A DNA stretch of 64,000 nucleotides. Source: Henricia sp. BOLD:AAB3569. Lineage: Eukaryota; Echinodermata; Asteroidea; Spinulosida; Echinasteridae. The stretch covers positions 2,666,001 to 2,730,000 of the forward strand of contig JBBELK010000525.1 in assembly GCA_037783545.1 (NCBI GenBank), read 5' to 3'. A model generated the notes under the pieces. That model had not been told where the DNA came from. It ran no database searches and worked only from the letters and a program-made list of their open reading frames with translations. Both the position numbers and the translations under genes were made by a program. Positions 19,601 to 31,600 of the stretch are shown piece by piece. Positions within the stretch are counted from its first letter, which is position 1, and every line of letters begins with the position of its first letter.

Positions 19601-22600
19601 GGGTCATTATCCGTAACAAAAATAGAAACATTTTATAAAAAAGAAACTCAAGGAATTTTTCAACAACGGTTTCAAATGCTAACATTTAAAGGTAGATTTG
19701 TCCATATCAAGCATTCACACGACTTTCCGTGCTGTGCTTGGTGTTGGAAATCGAAGGCAGACGCCTCCCAAAAGGAAGTGCTTGTTAATCTATAAAATGT
19801 ATTTTCATTCATAATAATTTAGTAGTTTTGGTTTTTTAGGTTTGCAAATAATTTTCTTTGAGATTTAAAGGCAGTATACATCATTGGTAATCTCTAAAAT
19901 TAGAAATGTTCACAGACTTACGCCTAATCTAACACAATATAAACATGATGACCGTAGAAAACTTCCCCTGAAATGGTTTTGTCTGAAGTGCTATATAGTC
20001 TTTGAGAAATGAGTAAAACAATTAGTTTTCGTCTCATGAGACGAAAATTCATTTCGCCCCAAAACCATTTCACCCCAAACCACTTCGCCCGAGTGCCATT
20101 TCGCCCCAAATTACTTCGTCCAAACACTACATCGCCCAAATGCCACTTCGCCCCAAAACCACTTCGTGCACAGGCCGTGGTTCAGGGCAAAATGGTTCAG
20201 GGCGAAGTGGTTTTGGGGCGAAATTACTGCAAACCCTTTTTTGACTGTTTTCTCGAAAGTTAGACGAAGTGCGCAGCTGGTTTTTGCTCAGGTTGGTTTT
20301 AATCATGCATATCTTCAATCACACAGGGGGATAAAACTATTTGTAACAGTTTACCAATCATGTATACTATCTTTAAGTGTTAAACATTGTTTCATTTGGT
20401 TTTACTTGTTTTTTTAGCCGTGAAGAGAGGTGCAAAGGCAAAACGTCAGGGTAAGTATATTAAAATTCATATTTAATTAGAAAATGCCACAATTTCCAAT
20501 TTTTAAGTCACTAAAAGTGATCTCAACCACACGAAATTATCTATATGAATTTTTGGCAATATTTTTTTAACACTTACAAAAAAAAGACCAATATAAAAGA
20601 GTATTTTAAATTTGTTTGTTTTCACTTTTTTTTTTTTTAACCGGAAAATTGAATTTTCTTTTTTCACAGTAATCTGCTTAACTTTTTGTTTAAAAGGCTA
20701 TTTTCGCAATCTATTCAAATTCATGGATGTTTCTTGTGACATTATTTGCCTATACCGGTAGTGATGGGCTATTTCATTCACCTTTTATTTTAAATTAAAT
20801 TTCTATGGTTGGAATTCACTTTGCATACATTAATTGTTGCAAGGTAGGACAAGCTTGTGGTCGTTAAAGGAGCTTGTTCAGATTTTTCAAAAAAATTGAT
20901 TTTGTTTTAACCTAACAATCATATAAAATATCGCCCCAAAATCCACTGGAAGAAAACACGAAATTTGCAATATTAAATTTGGATGTGGAAGCAAAAAGGT
21001 TTTTTGTATAGGCCTATAATCTTTGCACTAGCTGCTTTATGGGACCAGATAAACTAGTTTACAAAACATCGGTGGTTTTTTTGACAATATCCTTGAAAAT
21101 ATACGGATTGAGAGCGTGAAATTTCAGAATGGTGATGAGAAAAATATGACATGATTTGGTATTAAAATTTCAACTCGAACCCCCGTGGGAAAAAGGGGGC
21201 TTAAAATATGATGGACACGCTTTTTTAAGAGCAACATTTTGATATTGAGATATGCATGGAATTTGCATGCAATACAAAAATTACCTATTTCTTAATAAGA
21301 CGGTTTCCATTTATTTCTGTTTAGTGTCCAATGGCACCGATGTGCTTTTCCCATGTCACGACGATTCCTTCCACTGTCTGAACCCCTACGGCCAGTGTCT
21401 GCCACCTGACTGGGTTTGCGATGCAATCCAAGATTGTTTCGAGGGAGAGGATGAGCAAGATTGCAGTAAGAAATTCACATCTGCCCCCCTCCCCCCATAA
21501 AACACATTTACCATTTTGACAATTGTTTTGCTTGGTCAGTTTCCCTTGCCTAAAGGGGAATTACAGTGCACCCAAGAAACAAAAGACTTTGTGCTGAACA
21601 AGTGTAAAGGAATTTTACTCGCTGAAAATCGGATATGAACCTCACAAAGAATGACGATTGCAGCAACATCGTGTAGTATGGACTAGCTCTGCCATTTTGT
21701 CTGGAAACTGGGCAAAGAATGGGGTTTTCGTGGAGAATTCCTTTGTGTACTCCTGTAGCATGCAATACATGAAAAGGTTGTCCGCAAAAACGTCATTCCT
21801 GACCCAATTTCTGCCATATGCAGCACGATATGTGGCAGAGGGTATCCCCGTACCATTGTTCCCCTTATTGTGTCTCAAACCTATGCTCAAACATCCAAGG
21901 ATTTCCTTTCAGTTTTTAGGGGGGTTGGTGCGTTAACAAAAAGGAAGAGTGTGTTGAGGAATATGCCGGGGTGTTAGGGGCGATTCCCTTTGCCACATAT
22001 CGTGCTGGTATAGTTTCCGCACAATTGGCGGTGCCCATAAGCCATTCTTTGTGAAGTTCGTATTGGATTTTCAGTGGGTCAAATTTCTTGTCCTTTGTAT
22101 AAAAATAGTGTATATGTTACACTTGTTTAGAACAATGTCTTTTATTTCTTGGGTATAATTCTTCTTTACTATGTCATGTAATAATGCCAAAGACTGATTA
22201 CACGATTGTCATTGGCTTCTAAGCACCCATACAGCGATGGTCAACTAGAAAGATTAAATAGAACTGTGGTGGGTGTAAACTGAATCCCCACACAAAATAG
22301 ATTGCAGGACTACTATTACAAACGGCGTTACATGTATATGTGTGATTTTAAAAACAAAACTGTGTATAACGTGAGAGCAGAAATGACGTATAGAGCCTTT
22401 GCACGGCGGCCATGACAGCGGGCAGTCACATTGTCACCGTGCGTCATGCATGAGTAGGTGCTTTGTGGTTCTATTGTTACATCATTTACATAACAAAACC
22501 TGCTCCCTGTCATGGCCACCGTTGCAGAAGCTCTATTAGTTAGTTGTACACCCTCATTTCCCTTTCAGGTACTGAACCCTCGGAGGCATGGGAAACATAC

Positions 22601-25600
22601 CCGTGTCTCGAGGGAGCGTACCACTGCATAAATGCCTACGGGGTGTGTATGCCGCCGGGCTGGGAGTGTGATGGTGTGGAAGATTGCTACAATGGACAAG
22701 ACGAGCGTGAATGCGGTAAGTCGGTGCACGGAATCTTTACAACTTTGGCAAACCTAAACAATTATAAATATTTTATAGGCCCGGCGTCTAATGTTAAAAT
22801 TGATGCGCATGGCTGAAAATGACTAGAAAAACAAATTTTCCTTGCTAATTAGCTTAACTTCACACCCTTACTGAGGTACAGCAAGACCCCTGTTTAGCTT
22901 CAATTTTATTTTATTCTTTCCCTTGCAGGAGAAGGAAAAAGGAAAATTGCTCGCTCAATGAGTAAGTAATGCCACAACTGAGTAAATTTATTAAGTTCAC
23001 GTGATTGTCAATCCCATCAGTTAGGAGCAACTGCACTACCGTGATTCGAGACCACCAGTTGGCTTCATAGCTCAATTGGCAGAAGGTCCGCGGTTTGAAT
23101 CCCGGTGGAGCCAAGATGTTTTTCACTGCATCCAGATTTCCCAAACTCATGGACATTTGCCCACATTTGTGTCGAATTATTTCACCCCGTCGGTCCCTGG
23201 GTCATTATCCCTAACAAAAATCACTCATTCATAGTAAATTTATAAAGAAGAAACTCAAGGAATTTTTCAACAACGGTTTCAAATGGTAACATTTATAGGT
23301 AGATTTGTCCATATCAAGCATTCACACGACTCTTAAAATTTGAAAATGGGTTAATAGTCAAATCTTATGTGATGTGTATTACAATGCATAGTTCCGACCT
23401 GTCAATCAACCAAACCCGCCGACCAATCACAACAGAGCTAGCAGATGTCACCCACATAGGTCAAAGTGCACTGTACGCTCACAACAACATGATCACGCGA
23501 TATGTTCTGCCGGCCCTGTACAATTTGTAGTGTTGTATGCGACGGTCCGGGTGAATTTTTGGTTTCAAGGCCGGTCGTTTCGTTGTTCAAAGGTACGAAA
23601 GCTATATTTTGTGATGATATGATATCCCTGTATTACTGGCCCTTTACTCAGTGTGTTCTAAGATAACTGTTGACCCTGAAACATGAATACCTTTGAGTTT
23701 TCTTCAATGAATCTGTGCTTTCCGTTGAAAGTCCCATTGCTTTGTGCGTTGTGTGTCGCCATTTTTGACGATAGCGTGTGAGCCATGGCAACAATGTCCA
23801 CGGGGGGGGGGGGGGGGTTAACTGGGCAAAATCAGAACTATGCATTGACTAATGTTCTGCTAAGAACACAAGTTGACTTACAATTTTGACTATTGACCCA
23901 TTTTTATAATGTAAACAATTTGTGAATTAAGCAAAACAATTTCTGAAATTGCATGTCAACTTGTGTTTTTCACAAGAATATCTGCTGTTCTCGCTCAAGA
24001 CACAAGTTGACGTACATGCAATTTTTACTATTAACCCATTTTTATAAAGCAAACAAATTTTTGATTAAGCAAATTTGTTTGCTTAACAGCTTTATGAAAT
24101 TGGCTCCTGATCAGTTGCGCAACTAACGGCAACTGGGAACATCCAGTTTTCAGAGCGCGCACATCGACACGGCAACTCGGTAAAGCCTACAGTACATTGA
24201 CCTTTCAACTGTTTTTTGCAGTTGCTGTCGATGTGCGTGCACGTATTCAGACACATGCGTGCAACTTACAGCAACTAGTTTCAACTATTTGCAACTAACT
24301 ATTAATACACGTACATCGAAGCAACTGACCGCAACTGGGCTAGTTGCCAGAAAGTAGAACATAAGCAACTCGCGGCAACTCGATCCAGTTGCCAGTGGTT
24401 GCGAGTACGCGCACATCTACCTTTTTGTGCAACTGATCAGTCTGTTGCTCCCAGTTGCCGCGAGTTGCTTCCAGTTGCCGGAAACACCATGCAGTTGCCA
24501 CTAAGTCGATGTACGCTAGGCTTTAAATGTGAATATTCCGTGTTTGCAGTCTACGTTTTCATATTTACATATCTCAGAAAGAATGGGGCAGACAAATGTA
24601 CTAAAACGTAATTTTCACAAGTAACCATTTTTTTCTGTTTCGTTCATATTTTCCCAGCGAAACGAAAGCAGCTTTACGTTCGTGAGGGTAAGTATTGCTA
24701 AAACGTAAAGTGCATGTCAGGTTCAATTTTGACATATTTTTGCTGTACACCTCATTTCTAGTTTGTTCCTGATATGTTTGGTACATTGTATTGTGTATTG
24801 TATATTTGGCAGATGAATCGTTCAGTGCGTTTAATGTTTCTTGGGACTTGCTGGACCCATTAACGTGTCGCGAGGATTCCATCCACTGTGCTAATTACTA
24901 TGGGGGTGAATGTATCCCAGGCTACTGGCGATGTGACACTATTGAGGATTGTGAAGACGGACAAGACGAAGCAGAATGCGGTAAGAATTCTTTATCTTTT
25001 GAAAATTTAAGAGATCTCTTTTTTAAATTAATTACTCTAGGTTTTTGGCCAAATCCCCCCTCGCCAAAAAAAACAACAACAAAAAAGTGAGTGCACTTTT
25101 AAGCCCTGGTGAAAGCTTGACCCAGATTTTCCATGGCAAACGTATATTTCCTGGCAGGCCCTCACTGTTTGTGTACAAAACAATCTGTCAGGACTATCAG
25201 GCCCCTGAAAATGAATATCAACAAATTCCATTCACTCCAGGAGAGATTTATCTCTTTTTTTTACACCGTTTATCTCATTTTGCAGAAAGTCTGAGTTCAG
25301 CAAGCCCTAGCATAATCTATGACCGTGCGGGTAAGTAGATATGGTGTATTCACAGCACCTCATTTAAAACAAAAAGACCCTTTGAGTGGGTGGGACTTGA
25401 AGCCACTACTTTCTACATACTGAATGTTGGGTTCAAATAACTTATGGCATGCAACTGTAATTACACGAAATACATGTAAAGCAATTTTGTTCGTGCTTGT
25501 CAGTATACGGAAAACCTTTTTATGAAATAAATAATCAAATTTGTCCATACAGAGTAAAAATGTTCAGAGTAAAGCCTATAGCGTATCGACATTGCAACTG

Positions 25601-28600
25601 GAAGCAACTCAACTGGGGCCAATTTCATAAAGCTTTTTAGCCAAAAAATATTTGCTTAATCAAAAATTTATTTGGTTTATAAAAATGGGTTAATAGTCAA
25701 ATCTTATGTGATGTGTATTACAATTGACTGATGTTCTGCTATTCTTGCTAAGAACACAAGTTGACTTTCAATTTTGACTGTTGACCCATTTTTATAAAGC
25801 AAAACATTTTGAATTAAGCAAAACATTTTCTGCTAAACAGCTTTATGAAATTGGTCCCTGATCAGTTGCTGTCGACAGCAACTGGGGCCAATTTCATAAA
25901 GCTGTTTAGCAAACAAAATGTGCTTAATCAAAAAATGTTTCTCTTATAAAAATGGGTTAATGGTTGAAATTGCATGTCAACTTGTTTTTCACAAGAATAT
26001 CTGCTGTTCTTGCTAAAGACACAAGTTGACATGCAATTTTGACTATTAACTCATTTTTATAAAGCAAACAAATGTTTGATTAAGCAAATTTGTTTGCTTA
26101 ACAGCTTTATGAAATTGGCCCGTAACAGTTGCGCAACTAGCGGCAACTGGGAACATCCAGTTTTCAGATCGCGCACTTCGACACGGCAACTCGGTAAAGC
26201 CTACAGTACATTGACCTTTCAACTGTTGCTTGCAGTTGCTGTCGATGTGCGCGCACGTATTTAGACACATGTATGCAACTATTAAGCAACTACTTGCAAC
26301 AACTTGCAAAGTACTACACGTACATCGACGCAAATGACCGTAACTGGGCTAGTTGCCAGAAAGTAGAACATGAGCAACTCGCGGCATCTCCAGTTGCCAG
26401 TAGTTGCCAGTGGTTGCAAGTACACTTACATCTACCTTTTTGAGCAACTGATCAGTCGCTCCCAGTTGCCGAGAGTTGCTGCCAGTTGTCGGAAACACCA
26501 GTTGCCACTAGTTGCTTCCAGTTGCAATGTCGATGTACACTAGGCTTTAAATGTGAATATTCTGCGTTTGCAGTCTACGTTTTCATATTTACATATCTCA
26601 GAAAGAATGGGGCAGACAAATGTACTAAAACGTAATTTTCACAAAAATTTTTTTGTGTTTCGTTCATATTTTCCCAGCGAAACAAAAGCAGCTTCACGTT
26701 CGCGAGGGTAAGTATTGCTAAAACGTAAAGTGCATGTCGGGTTCAATTTTTACATATTTTTGCTGTACACCTCATTTCTAGTTTTTTCCTGATATGTTTG
26801 GTACATTGTATTGTGTATTGTATATTTGGCAGATGAATCGTTCAGTGCGTTTAATGTTTCTTGGGACTTGCTGGACCCATTAACGTGTCGCGAGGATTCC
26901 ATCCACTGTGCTAATTACTATGGCGGTGAATGTATCCCAGGCTACTGGCGATGTGACACTATTGAGGATTGTGAAGACGGACAAGACGAAGCAGAATGCG
27001 GTAAGAATTCTTTATCTTTTGAAAATTTAAGAGATCTCTTTTTAAAATTAATTACTCTAGGTTTTTGGCCAAATCCCCCCTCGCCAAAAAAAACAACAAC
27101 AAAAAAGTGAGTCCACTTTTATACCCTGGTGAAAGCTTGACCCAGATTTTTCCATGGCAAATGTATATTTCCTGGCAGGCCCTCACTGTTTGTGTACAAA
27201 ACAATCTGTCAGGACTATCAGGCCCCTGAAAATGAATATCAACAAATTCCATTCACTCCAGGAGAGATTTATCTCTTTTTTTTACACCGTTTATCTCATT
27301 TTGCAGAAAGTCTGAGTTCAGCAAGCCCTAGCATAATCTATGACCGTGCGGGTAAGTAGATATGGTGTATTCACAGCACCTCATTTAAAACAAAAAGACC
27401 CTTTGAGTGGGTGGGACTTGAAACCACTACTTTCTACATGCTGAATGTTGGGTTCAAATAACTTATGGCATGCAACTGTAATGCATAGTTCCGACCTGTC
27501 AATCAAGCCGAACCCGCCGACCAATCAGAACAGAGCTAGCAGACGGCGCCCACAAAGGTCAAAGTGATGCAATCATCACAAACAATCACGCGTTTTTCTG
27601 CCCATACAGTTTGTATGTTGTATGCGCCAGTGACCGGGTGAATTTTGGTTTCAATGTCGGGCGATTCGCTGTTCAAAGGTAGGAAAGCGCATTTTTATGA
27701 AATATATGTCATCCCTGCATTACTAGCCCTTCGCTCAGTGTGTGCGACGGTACCTGTCGACCCAAAAACATAAATACTTTTGAGTTTTCTCCAATGAATC
27801 TGTGCTTTCCATGCCGAGTCCCGTTGCTTTGTACGTTAATGTCGCCATTTTTTTGCGATGGCTTGTGAGCACATAGCAACAATATCTAAGGGGCGGGGTT
27901 AACTGGGCAATCTCAGAACTATGCATTACACGAAATACATGTAAAGCAAATTTTTTCGTGCTTGTCAGTATACAGAAAACCTTTTTATGAAATAAATAAT
28001 CACATTTGTCCATACAGAGTAAAAATGTTCAGAGTAAAGCCTATAGCGTATTGACATTGCAACTGGAAGCAACTCAACTAGGGCCAATTTCATGAAGCTG
28101 TTTAGCAAAAAAAAAAATTTGCTTAATCAAAAATTTATTTGGTTTATACAAATGGGTTAATAGTCAAATCTTATGTGATGTGTATTACAATTGACTGATG
28201 TTCTGCTATTCTTGCTAAGAACTCAAGTCGACTTGCAATTTTGACTATTGACCCATTTTTATAAAGCAACAAAATTTTGAATTACATGTAAGCAAAACAA
28301 TTTCTGCTAAACAGCTTTATGAAATTGGTCCCTGATCAGTTGCTGTCGATGTGTGCGTATGACAGCAACTGATCTTTGTGCAACTAGCGGCAACTGGGAA
28401 CATCCAGTTTTCAGAGCGCGCATATCGACACGGCAACTCGGTAAAGTCTACAGTACATTGACCTTTCAACTGTTGCTTGCAGTTGCTGTCGATGTGCAGC
28501 AACTAGTTGCAACTACTTGCAACTACATGCAACTACATGTACACGTATCGACGCAACTGACCGCAACTGGGCTAGTTGCCAGAAAGTAGAACATGAGCAT

Positions 28601-31600
28601 CTCGCGGCAACTCTAGTTGCCAGTGGTTGCAAGTACGTGCACATCTACCTTTTTGAGCAACTGATCAGTCGCTCCCAGTTGCCGCGAGTTGCTTTTAGTT
28701 GCCAGAAACACTAGTTGCCACTAGTTGCTTCCAGTTGCAATGTCGATGTACACTAGGCTTTAAATGTGAATATTCCGCGTTTGCAGTCTACGTTTTCATA
28801 TTTACATATCTCAGAAAGAATGGGGCAGACGAATGTACTAAAACGTAATTTTCACAACCATTTTCTTGTGTTTCGTTCATATTTTCCCAGCGAAACGAAA
28901 GCAGCTTCACGTTCGCAAGGGTAAGTATTGCTAAAACGTAAAGTGCATGTCAGGTTCAATTTTGACGTTTTTGCTGTACACCTCATTTCAAGTTTTTTCC
29001 TGATATGTTTGGTACATTGTATTGTGTACTGTATATTTGGCAGATGAATCGTACAGTGCGTTTAATGCTTCTTGGGACTTGGACCCATTAACGTGTCGCG
29101 AGGATTCCATCTACTGTGCTAATTACTATGGGGGTGAATGTATCACAGTGTTACTGGAACAGCATTGCATATCAGAAGAATGTTCATAAACTAGCTCATA
29201 AAACCTTCAGCCCCCATATATATAGTGGATTTTTAAGAACGAAAATATTGAAAATCCATGCATGGTTTTTGTATTTAAGTAAATGCACAAAAAAAAAAAA
29301 CTCAAAGTTATAACAATTTTGGACAGATAAAAATCATGCAGTGTTTGCCAAATCAACATTGTGTAATTTGTTTTTTTATATTTGGCAGAGGAACAATCCC
29401 TGAGTAATTATAGTCCGTCGTGGGTTCATTTCCAGTGTCAGAACGATTCTTTCAGATGCAACAGTGTTTACGGCGAATGTATACCAATAGCCTGGAAATG
29501 TGACTTTGTGAACGACTGCAAAAAAGGGGAAGATGAAGTAGACTGCGGTAAGAATTCCGGACGGTCCACTATGTAGGCGCCACCAAGAGTTTGACATTAG
29601 AAAGGCTATTTTTTTGCTGTGCATCATGGGAAAAGGTCGACGCGAACACTTCTACTTTATTCTAGATACGTGATTAGCTATATAGTTATTTAATCATTCT
29701 CGAGGAAAAGAGCAGATTGAATTTTTATCTTGGCAACATGGTTGTAATGATCGACTCGAGTCAACTCGAGTCCCGATTTTCACTGACTTGACTTGACTTA
29801 AGACTCGAACCTCAAATGACTTGAGAATCGAACCTCAAATGACTTGACTTGACTTGAGACTCGAACCACAAATGACTTGACTGAAGTCTGCCAAAATATA
29901 ATTTTTTTCATTTTGAGGACCAAAGCTTTGTTTTAACATACACTCGGCAAAAGAAGTTCTTGGACACTTGTAAAAGTTCAAATAATTTTTAAAAATAATT
30001 CATAAAAAGCACATTATTGTATATCAATATGACCACACAATAGTTCTCTACCTGCATGATATGGAGTTAACGCGTGAGCAATCATGCATGGCTGGTTACA
30101 CGCATTAAACAATAGCAAGTACAGTAACAGAAAATTGCAAGAAATGGAGCATTCAAATGCTAATAATCATGTCCATCCTGCAGGCCTAAATTTTGTTAAC
30201 AATTCCAGTGGAATAATGATGCATCCAAGATGGATAATTTCCTCTTCTTTTCAAAATGGCATTTAATTTTGACTTGACAATGTGCACGGGATTTGTTCAA
30301 TAATGAACCCCCAGCAAAGAAACATACTGCTTTTTTCTTTCAATGGATCATTATGCCACATAAACTGTTTCACAATTGAATAACTGAATGCTCCATTTCT
30401 TGCAATTTTCTGTTACTGTACTTGCTATTGTTTAATGCGTGTAACCAGCCATGCATGATTGCTCACGCGTTAACTCCATATCATGCTGGTAGAGAACTAT
30501 TGTGTGGTCATATTGATATACAATAATGTGCTTTTTATGAATTATTACTATATATATAGTAGTAATGTAGTAATATATCTGTGCACTTCCGCATTGAAAC
30601 CGAGGCTCTTCGTGTCAAGTCGGCAGTACGCCTGACTGTGCTACAAGTGCAGTATTGTACAGTGACTGAGTGTGTACATGTGCTGTTCTGCATGGCATTT
30701 AGGAGTGATTGCGCATTCACGTGCATACATTATTAGTTCACTTCAGTTGCTTAACATGAAGAGCCTCATTATCAAACCCGGAAGTGTGCAGACTGGTCTC
30801 AAATTGGTTAAATTGGGATTCGCTATAACAGTCTATGCAAGGCATTATCGTTTCTGGAATAACTAGATGGTGGACAGTAGTTTCATTCAGGGCGTCGCTC
30901 ACCCCGTCCATTGCACTTAATTCAGTGATGTGACCACTAGATAGGCCTAATGATACCATTCGAATAAACCTTATCAACGTTCTCAATACATCATGGGATT
31001 GGATGACAAATATTGCCAGCCAAGTGTGTGTAAACCTATGAGGCAGAGGCTAACTCAGCTACTTTTTGACTAATTTTCACGAAAACCAAAAAGAGTTCAA
31101 GAATCAACCTTTCAGCACTTTCTTTGAAACATATCAAACAATCGCAGTGCAGCACACCCGATCCAACCAGCGGCATGCCTGTACGAGACGCGGGTTGCAT
31201 TGCACATACCGATCGCGAGCGGGTTGCATTGCACATACCGAGCCGCGAGCACGGTATAGACTACTCGGACTCTCGCACTTACTATAAAAGGAATCCTCAA
31301 TAATTTCTCATATTTGCAACATTTCTCTTTTGGGACATGTTTGTCAGTATGTTTGATATGTAAAAATAATTGCTGAAAGGTTGATTCTAGAATTCTTTTT
31401 GGTTTTCGTGAATACATGCATGAGGGAAAGAGTTGGACTCCGTCTCATATATTTACGCACACTACTGGCAATATGTTTCATCCAATTCCATTTTGCATTT
31501 AGAATGTCGATATAACTTAAGGTTTATTAGAACAGTTGCTAACGTATAAACATTTACACCATAATCAGAATCTTCAGAACCTGTACTCGTTCCCCTGCCT

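Noticed and set aside
23802-23817. Run of 16 G as a regulatory G-quadruplex
   Set aside because: It is a homopolymer expansion inside a MITE copy where the relatives have a short G run; likely slippage.
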